A stretch of DNA of 64,000 bases, taken from the NCBI GenBank assembly GCA_963662645.2, contig OY759762.1, positions 992,001-1,056,000 on the forward strand, written 5' to 3'. The translations under genes were made by a program, and so were the position numbers. A model generated the notes under the pieces. It did no database searches, was not told the DNA's origin, and saw nothing but the letters and a program-made list of their open reading frames with translations. The DNA comes from Aldehydirespirator sp963662645. Lineage in GTDB: Bacteria > Actinomycetota > Acidimicrobiia > Acidimicrobiales > Aldehydirespiratoraceae. This document shows positions 41,908 through 50,131 of this stretch, one piece after another (position 1 is the first letter of the stretch; every line of letters starts with the position of its first letter).

Positions 41908-43850
41908 TGCGGGTCCTTGTCCTGCTGGGCGGCCTCGCTCTGCTGCGCGGCCTGGCCCAGGTAGGCGGCCTGCACGGCGGGGTGGGCCTGCACCTCGTCG
42001 GGCGTGCCGATGGCGATCACCCGGCCCTGGTCGAGGCAGTAGACGCGATCGCAGATGCCGGTGATGAAGTTGAGGTCGTGGTCGATGACCAGCACCCCGG
42101 CGCCCACTGCCGCCGCCATGCTCCTCACACTCTCGACCATCGCCAGCGACTCAGTGTCGCTCATCCCGCTCGTCGGCTCGTCAAGCAGCAGGAAGGCGGG
42201 CACCGCCGCGGCGGCGCGGGCCAGTTCCAGGCGCCGGGAGTTCCCATAGTCGAGCTGGCCGGCTCGGCGGTTCCGCTGGTCCCACAGGCCGGAGCCAGCC
42301 ACGATGGCGTCGATGTCGGCCCGGGCGCCGCCGTTGCGATGGACGGAGGCCATCAGCGCGGCCACCTCCACGTTCTCGCGCACCGTGAGCGACGAGAACA
42401 GCCTGAGGTTCTGGAAGGTCCGGACCAGGCCGGCGCGGGCGATCGCATGGGAGGGCTCCGAGGTCAGCCCCAGCTCGCCCAGGCGCACCTCTCCGGCTGT
42501 GGGCTCAACAATGCCGGTCATCACGTTCACCAGCGTCGTCTTGCCCGCCCCGTTGGGGCCGATCAACCCGACGATCTCGCGGTTGGAGACCTCGATCGAG
42601 GCGCCGTCGAGGGCCCGGAAGCCGCCGAACTCCACCGACACGTCGCTGGCGAGCAGGTCCAGCGCCTCGGGGACGGGGGCCTCGATCTCTTCGGCGGGAG
42701 GCCGCTGGCGGGTGAGGCGGCGCGACAGCCAGGCGTCGACCTCCCAGTCGCCCAGCACCCCGTTGGGGCGCCAGATCATGAACACCACCATGGCCAGGCC
42801 GAGCAGCACCGTCGGCAGTCCCTCCCGGAACACCCAATCGAGGTTGCCATCGAGTCCGAGGCCGAACACCTCGTATCCATCCGAGCCCATCCGCCGGGCA
42901 CCCTCCCGCACCGCGGTGATGACCCCGACGCCGAACAGGGCACCGGTCACGCCGTTGCGGCCGCCCACCACCAGCATCACCAGCGTCAGCAGCGTGTAGT
43001 TGAAGAAGAAGAACTCGGGGAGCAGGCTCCCGATCTCGTAGACCCGCAGCGAGGCGGCCACCGAGACGACCGCCACCGACAGCAGCAGCGCGATCGTCTG
43101 CTGGACCACGGGGTCGACGCCCATGGCCCGGGCGGCGAGATTGTCCTCCCGGGCCGCGTGGTTGAGACGCCCGACACTGCTGCGAGCAAACAGCAGGGCC
43201 AGCACGATGGAGGCGAACAGCACGATGTAGATGGGTGTGCGGGTCTGGAGCGTGTCGCCGATCCCGAAAGTCAGCCCGGCCCGCTCGCCGCCGGTCAGGT
43301 CGTTCCAGCTGGTGGCGACCTCGTGGGTGAAGAACAACAGGGCCAGGGTGATGACGGTGGCCGCCACCGAGCCTGACCGCGCCCCGGAGCGTGCCAGGCC
43401 GATCCCTACGATCACGGCCACAACGAGGGTAATCCCGAGAGCCACCGCCGTCGCGGCCAGCGGGCCCATCTCCACATCGGCCAGTCCCCAGGGGGCATTG
43501 GGTATGCGGGTGTACTTGTCGTCGGGCGCGATGGCGAAGATCGCGAAGGCGTATCCAGCCACCGCGCCGAAGCCGACGTGGCCGAAGGAGAACACGCCGG
43601 TATTGCCCACGTAGATCTGGATGCCGATCACCATGATGGCGTCGATGAACATCGCGGTGATCAGCTTGTCGGCCGACGCGCCCTCGACAATGACCGTGTA
43701 CAGCAGGCCCGCCCCCACGAACACCGCGAAGAGCACCACCGCGCCGGCCAGCGGGAGGGCCACGTCGCGGCGCAGGTCGGGGAACAGCAGGCCGGCCTCG
43801 CGCCGACGGCTGCGCGCCCATGAGGCCACAGGCGACGATCGCGCCGCCAT
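41904..43850 (-). CDS. Fused LivM permease and LivG ATPase of an ABC transporter
   Basis: 648 residues from ATG at 43850; a longer reading runs into a duplicated non-coding repeat. Residues ~20-390 are a LivM-type permease with about ten membrane segments (GNTGVFSFGHVGFGAVAGYAF; the coupling loop SSVGRLNHAAREDNLAARAMGV). Residues ~415-640 are the ATPase: Walker A GPNGAGKTT, Q-loop RTFQNLRLFSSL, signature LDYGNSRRLELARA (LivG variant), Walker B AFLLLDEPTSG and VIDHDLNFI. The fusion is known in some actinobacteria. No LivF gene accompanies it, so the second ATPase is unknown. Confidence 0.9.
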   Translation of the reverse strand: MAARSSPVASWARSRRREAGLLFPDLRRDVALPLAGAVVLFAVFVGAGLLYTVIVEGASADKLITAMFIDAIMVIGIQIYVGNTGVFSFGHVGFGAVAGYAFAIFAIAPDDKYTRIPNAPWGLADVEMGPLAATAVALGITLVVAVIVGIGLARSGARSGSVAATVITLALLFFTHEVATSWNDLTGGERAGLTFGIGDTLQTRTPIYIVLFASIVLALLFARSSVGRLNHAAREDNLAARAMGVDPVVQQTIALLLSVAVVSVAASLRVYEIGSLLPEFFFFNYTLLTLVMLVVGGRNGVTGALFGVGVITAVREGARRMGSDGYEVFGLGLDGNLDWVFREGLPTVLLGLAMVVFMIWRPNGVLGDWEVDAWLSRRLTRQRPPAEEIEAPVPEALDLLASDVSVEFGGFRALDGASIEVSNREIVGLIGPNGAGKTTLVNVMTGIVEPTAGEVRLGELGLTSEPSHAIARAGLVRTFQNLRLFSSLTVRENVEVAALMASVHRNGGARADIDAIVAGSGLWDQRNRRAGQLDYGNSRRLELARAAAAVPAFLLLDEPTSGMSDTESLAMVESVRSMAAAVGAGVLVIDHDLNFITGICDRVYCLDQGRVIAIGTPDEVQAHPAVQAAYLGQAAQQSEAAQQDKDPQ

Positions 43851-43966
43851 CACACCCGTCCCCGGTGAGCGACCGCAAACATCACACCCGCTCCGCGTGG
43901 GTGACCGCGGGCCATTACACCCGTCCCCGGTGAGCGACCGCAAACATCACACCCGCTCCGCGTGGG
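43846..43966. repeat. 65-bp tandem duplication between two transporter genes
   Basis: Copies at 43846-43901 and 43911-43966 match over 56 bases with one difference (offset 65). Each copy is itself made of two related halves of 32 and 33 bases that begin CATCACACCCG or CATTACACCCG. The last unit contains the stop codon of the LivH gene (43947-43949) and its final codons, and the first copy overlaps the start of the fused gene at 43850. Confidence 0.85.
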
Positions 43967-44834
43967 CCACGCTGACGAGACCCTGGGGCCGGAAGATGAA
44001 CAGCAGCGCGATCAGGGTGAACACCACCCCCTGGGTGAGGGCCGCGGCTGTTCCGGGCAGCCAGGTGCGCAGCATCACCTCGGCGAGCCCCAGGGCGAGG
44101 CCGCCGATCACCGCGCCCTTGAGGCTTCCGAGACCGCCGATGAGAGCGGCGAGGACGCCGCTGAGCATCGGGTTGATGCCGGAGGTGGGCGAGGTGTGGC
44201 CCGCCCGCATCAGCCAGAAGATCCCGGCGATCCCGGCCAGCGCTCCCGACAGGGCGAAGGCCCCCCGGATGACACGGTCGGAGTTGACGCCCATCAGGCG
44301 AGCAGCATCGAAATCGGCCGCCGCCGCCCTGATCGACAGCCCGAACATGGTGCGCTGGAGGATGGCGGCCGTGACCGCCAGGGTCGCGATCGTCACGATG
44401 ATGACGACCGTGTCGAACACCTCCACCCGGATGGGCCCGATCGAGAAGGTGTCGGCGATCCAGCCCGGCTCCGCGAAGGTCTGGACCCGCGCGCCGATGT
44501 ACATCAAGAAGATGGCCGACACCAGGAAGTGGATGCCGAAGGAGGTGAGCAGCTGGGTGAACTCCGACGAGCCCCGCACCCGGCTGAACGCGATCCGCTC
44601 GATGACCAGGTTGGTGACCACCGACACCACCACGATCAGGGGCGCCACCAGATACCACGACCAGCCGTTGCTGAACGCGGCGTAGGCCGCGTAGCCGCTC
44701 ACGGTGATCAACTCGCCGTGGGCGAAGTTCAGCAGGTGCATGACGCCGAAGACCACGGCCACGCCCAGCGCCAGCAGCGCGTAGATGCTGCCCCGCCCCA
44801 GCCCGTCGATCAGGTTCTGAACCAGCTCGGTCAT
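43947..44834 (-). CDS. Branched-chain amino acid-type ABC transporter permease (LivH family)
   Basis: 295 residues with eight or so membrane segments. Signatures: VVFGVMHLLNFAHGELITVSGYAAY near the N terminus, RTMFGLSIRAAAADFDAARLMGVNSDRVI (coupling loop) and SGVLAALIGGLGSLKGAVIGGLALG. Pairs with the fused LivM-LivG protein. The last residues fall in a duplicated repeat, so the C-terminal end may have been reshaped. Confidence 0.93.
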   Translation of the reverse strand: MTELVQNLIDGLGRGSIYALLALGVAVVFGVMHLLNFAHGELITVSGYAAYAAFSNGWSWYLVAPLIVVVSVVTNLVIERIAFSRVRGSSEFTQLLTSFGIHFLVSAIFLMYIGARVQTFAEPGWIADTFSIGPIRVEVFDTVVIIVTIATLAVTAAILQRTMFGLSIRAAAADFDAARLMGVNSDRVIRGAFALSGALAGIAGIFWLMRAGHTSPTSGINPMLSGVLAALIGGLGSLKGAVIGGLALGLAEVMLRTWLPGTAAALTQGVVFTLIALLFIFRPQGLVSVAHAERV

Positions 44835-44889
44835 GCCGCGCGCGCCTGTCGGCGACCGTTGCCGGTCGGAATCGTTGCCGGGTCTGCCG

Positions 44890-46485
44890 TCACCTCATCT
44901 CGATGAGGACGTCCTGGCCGTTGACGATCCGCTTGATCGGAACCTGCTTCGGCGGCGTGCCGGTGGTGCCGACGTAGCTGATGGTGCCGCTGAATCCCTG
45001 GAAGCCCTCGATCTGGGCGACAGCGTCGCCGATCTGGGCCGAATCGGTGCAGCCGCAGTCGACGATGCCCTGGATGCCCAGCAGCAGCGAGTCGATGTAG
45101 AGGCCCATGAAGCCCTGGCTCTCGAGCACCTCGCCGTCGTTGGCGGCGGAGTACCCCTGGAGCAGGCGGTCGTTCAGTCCGCCCGGCTCGACGTTGATGT
45201 GGGGGGTGTGGACGATGCCCTCGTTGTTGGCCTCGAAGGCGATGCCGGTGGCGTCCAGCGCGTCGGTGCCGATGTAAGTGATGTTGTCGAAGCCCGCGCC
45301 TTCGAGCTGGCCCCTCAGCGCGGTGACCTGGTAGCCGAGCGCGGCCGAGAAGAAGGCCTCGTTGTTCTGGAGGACCTCAGACAGCTCGGCCACCTGGGCG
45401 GAGAAGTCGGTGTCTACGAACCACTCGTAGGTGTGCTCGGCCACGATCTCGCCGCCGCCGGCCTCGAAGACCTCCTTGAAGACGTCGGGGTTGTAGCCGG
45501 TGTAGGGGCCCGGCTGGGTGAACACGAAGGCCCGGGTGATGCCCTGGTCGAGGGCCCATTCGGCCGCCGCGCTGGACTGGCCCCGGTCGTCGAAGCTCAC
45601 CAGGAACGAGTTGTTCTCGATGTCGGACAGGGTGGGCTCGGTCGAAGCGGCCACGAACACCGGCACCTGGCCCTCGGTGGCCTGCAGGATGGGCAGGGTG
45701 AAGTCGGCGAAGGGCGGGCCGATGAGGAAGTGCGCGCCCCAGTCGAGCAGCTGCTGGGCGGCCACGCCGGCGGTGGTGGCGTCGCCGCCGACGTCCTCGA
45801 CCCGTACCTCGACCGGGGAGCCGTTGACCCCGCCGGTGCAGTTGATCAGGTTGGCGAAGTGGGGCACCAGCTTGGAGCCGGGGATGTCGACGAAGCCGAC
45901 CACGTCGCTGAAGTCCATGGCCATGCCGACCCTGATCGGATCGCCGCCCGGTGCGGGGGCGCAGTTGTCAAGGTCTGCGTTGAGCGCGGCCCGGATGTCG
46001 ACGGCCTGCACCATGGGCTCGGGGCCCGCCATGGCCGCCTCCGCAGCCGCGGCCTGCGCCGCTGCTTCGGCTTCCGCGGCCGCGGCGGCCTCAGCCGCGG
46101 CATCTGCCTCAGCCTGAGCCGTTTCCAGCTGTGCTTCGAGTTCTGCAACGACGTCGGGGTCAATGGCCCCCTCGGCCTCTTCCATGGCGGCCGCCAGCGC
46201 AGCCTCCGCCTCCGCAGCCCTGGACGCAGCCGCCTCAGCCTCCGCAGCCGCCTCCTGGGCAGCAGCCTCCGCAGCCGCGGCCTCAGCCTCCGCAGCTGCG
46301 GCAGTCGCCGCAGCCTCAGCTTCGGCAGCCGCGGCAGCAGCCTCAGCTTCGGCTGCCGCGGCGGCAGCCTCCGCCGCGGCAGCCTCCGCCGCGCTGGTGT
46401 CGGGTGCTGGTTCCTCGTCGTCGCCGCAGCTGGCGGCGAACAGGGCCAAGACCGCGACAAGCGCGATCGCCGACTTGAACTTCAT
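44890..46485 (-). CDS. ABC transporter substrate-binding lipoprotein with a long Ala/Glu helical spacer
   Basis: 531 residues from ATG at 46485. Signal peptide with lipobox FAASC ends at Cys20. Residues ~31-151 consist almost only of Ala, Glu and a few Gln, Ser and Asp in EAAAA-like repeats, which should form a single long charged helix or coiled coil. The type 1 binding domain starts near residue 175 (IRVGMAMDFSDVVGFVDIPG) and ends at the C terminus. The first genes of the transporter operon, so it sets substrate choice. The spacer would hold the binding domain far from the membrane. Confidence 0.9.
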   Translation of the reverse strand: MKFKSAIALVAVLALFAASCGDDEEPAPDTSAAEAAAAEAAAAAAEAEAAAAAAEAEAAATAAAAEAEAAAAEAAAQEAAAEAEAAASRAAEAEAALAAAMEEAEGAIDPDVVAELEAQLETAQAEADAAAEAAAAAEAEAAAQAAAAEAAMAGPEPMVQAVDIRAALNADLDNCAPAPGGDPIRVGMAMDFSDVVGFVDIPGSKLVPHFANLINCTGGVNGSPVEVRVEDVGGDATTAGVAAQQLLDWGAHFLIGPPFADFTLPILQATEGQVPVFVAASTEPTLSDIENNSFLVSFDDRGQSSAAAEWALDQGITRAFVFTQPGPYTGYNPDVFKEVFEAGGGEIVAEHTYEWFVDTDFSAQVAELSEVLQNNEAFFSAALGYQVTALRGQLEGAGFDNITYIGTDALDATGIAFEANNEGIVHTPHINVEPGGLNDRLLQGYSAANDGEVLESQGFMGLYIDSLLLGIQGIVDCGCTDSAQIGDAVAQIEGFQGFSGTISYVGTTGTPPKQVPIKRIVNGQDVLIEMR

Positions 46486-46499
46486 GGGATTGCCTCCTC

Positions 46500-46599
46500 C
46501 TGAGAACGTTGGCGGCGGACCGTAGCACACCGACCGTTCGGTAGCGAACGAAATCAGGTACCGGGGCCTGAGAACGTTCGGGCGGACCGTAGCGCATCG
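46500..46599. promoter_or_regulatory. Probable operator region upstream of the second transporter operon
   Basis: A near-identical ~32-base direct repeat, CTGAGAACGTT...CGGACCGTAGC, is found at 46500-46532 and 46568-46599. Between them lies the inverted repeat CGTTCG-GTAG-CGAACG (46535-46550). The region is directly upstream of the binding-protein start (46485). It may hold promoter and operator; AT-rich sequence follows at 46607-46635. Confidence 0.5.
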
Positions 46600-46619
46600 C
46601 TCAGGCGAGTGCAAATATT

Positions 46620-47243
46620 TTATGAAAAATTTAGAATGCAGTCGTCAACAAGGCTCAGGAGGTCCCCATAGGCCGTGCAGCAGGGGTACTGCGGGTGCTC
46701 GGCCCGCACGTTGTCCGGGGCCCGGAACAGGATGCCGGCGTCGGCCGCGGCCAGCATGGTCATGTCGTTGTAGGAGTCCCCCACCGCCACCACGCGGTAG
46801 TTCAACGAGCGGAAGGCCTCCACCGCTTTGGCCTTCTGGTCGGGCACGCGCAGCCGGTAGTCGGCAAGACGGTCGTCCTCCACCACCAGCGTGTGGCACA
46901 GCAGCAGGGGCCAGCCGAGTTGCGCCATGAGGGGTCGGCCGAACTGCTCGAAGGTGTCCGACAGCAGCACCACCGGCACGCGGGACTGGAGTTCGTCGAG
47001 GAACTCGCGCGCACCGGGCAGCGGCGCGAGCCCCTCGACCACCTCCGTGATCGTTGTCATGGTGACGCCGGCCGCGTCGAGCGCCGCGATCCTGCCCTTC
47101 ATCAGCACGTCGTAGTCGGGCTCGTCGCGGGTCGTGCGGCGCAGGAAGTCGATGCCGGTGCGCTCGGCCACCGCGATCCACACCTCGGGGGTGAGCACGC
47201 CCTCCACATCGAGCACCACCAGCGACTGCGGAGGGGAGGGCAT
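46620..47243 (-). CDS. thrH: Bifunctional phosphoserine phosphatase / homoserine phosphotransferase ThrH
   Basis: 207 residues of the HAD superfamily, near the length of Pseudomonas ThrH (205). N-terminal nucleophile motif LDVEGVLTPEVWIAVAERTG, followed by TTRDEPDYDVLMKGRI, the Ser/Thr motif VVLLSDTFEQFGRPLM and the metal motif VAVGDSYNDMTML all follow ThrH in order and spacing. It removes phosphate from phosphoserine and can transfer it to homoserine. The gene is 6 bases downstream of the VOC gene, on the same strand. Confidence 0.88.
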   Translation of the reverse strand: MPSPPQSLVVLDVEGVLTPEVWIAVAERTGIDFLRRTTRDEPDYDVLMKGRIAALDAAGVTMTTITEVVEGLAPLPGAREFLDELQSRVPVVLLSDTFEQFGRPLMAQLGWPLLLCHTLVVEDDRLADYRLRVPDQKAKAVEAFRSLNYRVVAVGDSYNDMTMLAAADAGILFRAPDNVRAEHPQYPCCTAYGDLLSLVDDCILNFS

Positions 47244-47249
47244 GTGCGC

Positions 47250-47708
47250 TCAGCCCTCACCCATCATGGCGGCGGCGCGCCGGTCGAGCTCGTCGTCGTC
47301 CACATCCTCTATGTGGGTGTGCACGCTCCACTTGTGGCCCCACGGGTCCAGGAACTGGCCGGCCCGATCACCGTAGAACTGGTCCTCGGGGGGCCTCAGC
47401 TCCGTAGCCCCGGCGGCCAGCGCGGCTGTGAAGGTCGCGTCGCAATCCTCGACGTTCACGGTCATCGACACGGGCGTTCCGCCCAGCGTCTTGGGCCCCA
47501 CCACGTCCATCTCGGGCCACTCGTCGGACAGCATGATCAGCGAGTCGCCGAGGCGCAGCTCGCAGTGGCCGATCCGGCCGCCAAAGTCCATGCGGCGACT
47601 CTCGGTGAAGCCGAGCACGCTGGTGTAGAAGTCGATGGCGTCGGCCGCGCCGTCGACGCAGAGGTAGGTCGAGACTCGCGGGTAGTCGTCGGGAATGGGG
47701 TTGACCAT
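47250..47708 (-). CDS. VOC-family (glyoxalase-like) protein
   Basis: 152 residues from ATG at 47708 (MVNPIPDDYPRVSTYLCVDG). Two beta-alpha-beta-beta-beta units: residues ~8-65 (AIDFYTSVLGFTESRRM...HCELRLGDSLIML) and ~75-130 (PVSMTVNVEDCDATFTAALAAGA...GDRAGQFLDPWGHKWSV). Resembles PhnB-type or bleomycin-resistance-like proteins. May bind or isomerise a small molecule with a metal; role unknown. Probably cotranscribed with thrH. Confidence 0.85.
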   Translation of the reverse strand: MVNPIPDDYPRVSTYLCVDGAADAIDFYTSVLGFTESRRMDFGGRIGHCELRLGDSLIMLSDEWPEMDVVGPKTLGGTPVSMTVNVEDCDATFTAALAAGATELRPPEDQFYGDRAGQFLDPWGHKWSVHTHIEDVDDDELDRRAAAMMGEG

Positions 47709-47920
47709 GGGGTGGCGTCCTTTCTCGGGATCACAGGACGGCGGAGCCCATCGGGCACCGACATCTGCGGAGTACCGCATTATCGCCGCCCCGCGGCCAG
47801 CTTGCTCAGGCCGGTCCGTGGCCCGCTCGGGCCCATCAGCCGTCCCGCGCCGCCGGTGACACTGGCCCCAACCGCTGCAATCGCGCCTCTGAGTGATTTT
47901 ACTCAAGAGTGGAGTCGTAT

Positions 47921-48253
47921 TCAGCCCTCCACCATGGCTATGAGTTCCTCGTCGCTGGGGATCTCCACGCCGGGCACGTAGTAGGTGTAGAGGCTGGCGA
48001 TCACCTCGCCCAGGCCGGCGCCGTCGCCGCCGGCCAGCTCTGCTGTGATCACTGAGCCGTGCATGTGCACCGACGACAGCCCGCCGGTGGCCAGCATCCG
48101 GCGGGCCAACTCGTCGCAGGGACGGTCGCCGATGATCTCCTCGCCGGACCGGTAGCGCTCGTGGCCCATGCCGGTAAGCGTCCGGTTCAGCTCGAACCGC
48201 ACGAGCCCGGACCGGGGCGACGAGGTGCGCAGGAAGGTGACAGGCTGGCCCAT
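47921..48253 (-). CDS. Small conserved protein, likely NifU/Nfu N-terminal domain-like
   Basis: 110 residues. The pattern VRFELNRTLTG.GHERY.SGEEIIGDRPCDELARRML..GG..SVHMHGSVITAELAGG looks like the N-terminal domain of Nfu scaffold proteins, which bind no cluster by themselves. I see no C-x2-C cluster site. Function unknown; it may handle iron-sulfur assembly partners. It is separate from the neighbours by 58 (rnhB) and 212 bases. Confidence 0.6.
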   Translation of the reverse strand: MGQPVTFLRTSSPRSGLVRFELNRTLTGMGHERYRSGEEIIGDRPCDELARRMLATGGLSSVHMHGSVITAELAGGDGAGLGEVIASLYTYYVPGVEIPSDEELIAMVEG

Positions 48254-48311
48254 GGCGACCGAAGGCTACAGCCGTCCGGCCGCTCCCCGAAATTGATACG
48301 GATCTTGTCCC

Positions 48312-49139
48312 TCAGAGGGCGGATCTGTCATCCATCTCGGGGAACAGACGGGGGTGGGCGTCCTTCGGCGGGGGCACGAGTCGGGGGACGCCGCTCCAGC
48401 GCAGGTCGTCCATGAATACCCATCGGCGGCGGTGGATGGCGCACGGACCCCACGCCGCCAGCGCGGCGATGTGGCGCGGGCAGGGGTAGCCCTTGTTGGA
48501 CGCGAACCAGTAGGCCGGATAGCGCTCCGCCGCGGCGACCATGAGACGGTCGCGGGTGACCTTGGCCACCACCGAGGCGGCCGCGATCGACAGGCTCAAC
48601 GCGTCGCCCCGAACGATGGTGGTGACCTCGGGACCGCTGTTGCTCGCCCCGTCTCCCTCCTCGGGCCTGCGTTCGCCCTTCGTGTCGCTGCGCCCGTTGC
48701 TCTCGGTCCGGTCGGGCGGCGGGGTCAGGAAGTCCCACGAGCCGTCCACCAGCACGTGGTCCACGTCGAGCCCCAGTCCATCGATGGAGCGCCGGGCGGC
48801 GAGACGCTGGGCGTTGGCCATGCCCAGTTCGGTGCACTCGGCAACCGTGGCATGGCCGACCGAGACCGCCCGGGCCCACGCCCTGATGCGACCGTGCAGC
48901 GCCTCGCGCTCGGCCCCGGTCAGCATCTTCGAATCGCGCACCTTGTAGATGCGCCTATCGGGATCGGCGACCACGGCCGCCACCGTGAGTGGTCCGGCCC
49001 AAGACCCCCGGCCCACTTCGTCGACGCCGGCCACCACCCCGGCGCCGGAGTCCCACAAGGCCCGCTCGGCCCGCAGTCCGGGCGCCCGTCCCCGCAGGGC
49101 GCGCCGGAGTGGTGCAGCGGTCGGAGCGGCGGAGGCCAT
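48312..49139 (-). CDS. rnhB: Ribonuclease HII with an extra charged insertion
   Basis: 275 residues. The RNase HII signature with catalytic Asp and Glu is GVDEVGRGSWAGPLTVAAVV near residue 39; the third acidic residue is in HVLVDGSWDF and the last region is DALSLSIAAASVVAKVTRDR. It cuts RNA-DNA hybrids at single ribonucleotides in the cytosol. Between DGSWDF and VTTIVRGDALS there is an inserted, Asp/Glu/Arg/Gly-rich stretch of roughly 30 residues that is absent from typical RNase HII and probably forms a surface loop. Confidence 0.93.
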   Translation of the reverse strand: MASAAPTAAPLRRALRGRAPGLRAERALWDSGAGVVAGVDEVGRGSWAGPLTVAAVVADPDRRIYKVRDSKMLTGAEREALHGRIRAWARAVSVGHATVAECTELGMANAQRLAARRSIDGLGLDVDHVLVDGSWDFLTPPPDRTESNGRSDTKGERRPEEGDGASNSGPEVTTIVRGDALSLSIAAASVVAKVTRDRLMVAAAERYPAYWFASNKGYPCPRHIAALAAWGPCAIHRRRWVFMDDLRWSGVPRLVPPPKDAHPRLFPEMDDRSAL

Positions 49140-49180
49140 CGGCGCGACCGTAGCCGCGCCGGGCTAGTGCCTCCTGCTCC

Positions 49181-49247
49181 TGTTCGCTTCGCTCACGGGC
49201 CGCTCAGGCCTAGTTTCCGCTCTTGTTCGCTTCGCTCACGGGCCGCT
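49181..49247. repeat. Two copies of a 24-bp intergenic repeat
   Basis: TGTTCGCTTCGCTCACGGGC plus CGCT occurs at 49181-49204 and 49224-49247, with a third near-identical copy at 56387-56410. Each is intergenic. I cannot assign a role. Confidence 0.75.
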
Positions 49248-49280
49248 GTGCCCTGAGGCCTCGCGAGCTGGGCCTCTGAC

Positions 49281-49769
49281 CTAGAGCGTCCAGGTGGAGA
49301 GGACCAGCGCCTTGTCGCGCCAGGCCTGGATGTTGGCGTCGAGGACGTCGAGCGGGTTGAACGGAGTCACGCCCTCCATGACGTCGTCCTCGCGCATGCC
49401 GTACAGCGCGCCCATGGCGAAACGGCAGCAGTAGACGGTGGCGCCCTCGTTGATGAGGGTCTGAAGCTGGCGGTTGTACCCGAGGTTGCCGGGGAAGCCC
49501 TCCTGGCCCACCGCCGGGTAGCCGCGGGCGGCGTTGGCCATGAGCACTGCCGGGCCGTACAGCACGAACGTCAGCTTGAAGCCCTTGCGCTGCAGGCGGG
49601 TGGCGGTGAGCATGTTCACCAGGCCGACCGAGCCCTCGAAGGGCACGGTGTGCATGAACACGTAGGCCTGGTCGCCTTCCTCGGCCTTGTAGTCGGGGAA
49701 GACCTTCTCCTCGATGTTGTGCATCACGTCGCCTTCCTGGGGCGGCGGGATGGTCACTGTCTTGGGCAT
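49281..49769 (-). CDS. MSMEG_0572 / Sll0783 family nitrogen-starvation protein (DsrE-like)
   Basis: 162 residues. The sequence follows the family closely: KAEEGDQAYVFMHTVPFEGSVGLVNMLTATRLQRKGFK, LYGPAVLMANAARGYPAVGQEGFPGNLGYNRQL and VYCCRFAMGALYGMREDDV. Fold is DsrE-like. In Synechocystis Sll0783 is linked with nitrogen starvation and polyhydroxybutyrate, and in Nit1C gene clusters the family accompanies a nitrilase, a radical SAM protein and an acetyltransferase. Here the other family members are at 54506 and 55141. A perfect ribosome site (AAGGAGG) precedes the ATG at 49769. Confidence 0.9.
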   Translation of the reverse strand: MPKTVTIPPPQEGDVMHNIEEKVFPDYKAEEGDQAYVFMHTVPFEGSVGLVNMLTATRLQRKGFKLTFVLYGPAVLMANAARGYPAVGQEGFPGNLGYNRQLQTLINEGATVYCCRFAMGALYGMREDDVMEGVTPFNPLDVLDANIQAWRDKALVLSTWTL

Positions 49770-49851
49770 AGTTGCCTCCTTGTTGTTGTGCTGGTGGTTG
49801 TCGAGGTCGGATGTCGGTCGGTAGTTGTCTAGGTCGGTTGCGGCAGTCCTG

Positions 49852-50112
49852 TCAGACGGCGGGCCCTCGGGGCCGGGCAGAGCGGATCGGCCAGTCCCTT
49901 CGGTGCGACCCTGGCAGAGCGGCGATGACCCGCCGCCGGATGCCCCAGGGGAGCAGGCGGTACGCCGGCGTGAAGATGTGGCGCCAGAAGACCTCCCGGA
50001 GGCCTCGGGCCTTCTCGGGGGCGCGGGCGCCGTAGCGGGCGCCCACCCGACGCTGAGCGTCGATGGCCAGATAGTGCTCGGAGTTGGAGCGGAGCCAGTG
50101 CGCGAATCCCAT
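49852..50112 (-). CDS. Small basic hypothetical protein
   Basis: 86 residues, rich in Arg and Trp, with no motif I recognise. It lies between the MSMEG_0572-like gene and the flavoprotein gene on the same strand, 19 bases after the flavoprotein stop, so position supports a real gene. The N-terminal part (HWLRSNSEHYLAIDAQRRV) and the central WRHIFTPAYRLLPWGIRRRV look like folded sequence. Could be an accessory to the flavoprotein; low certainty. Confidence 0.5.
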   Translation of the reverse strand: MGFAHWLRSNSEHYLAIDAQRRVGARYGARAPEKARGLREVFWRHIFTPAYRLLPWGIRRRVIAALPGSHRRDWPIRSARPRGPAV

Positions 50113-50131
50113 GGCAGAGCGGCCGGACGAT

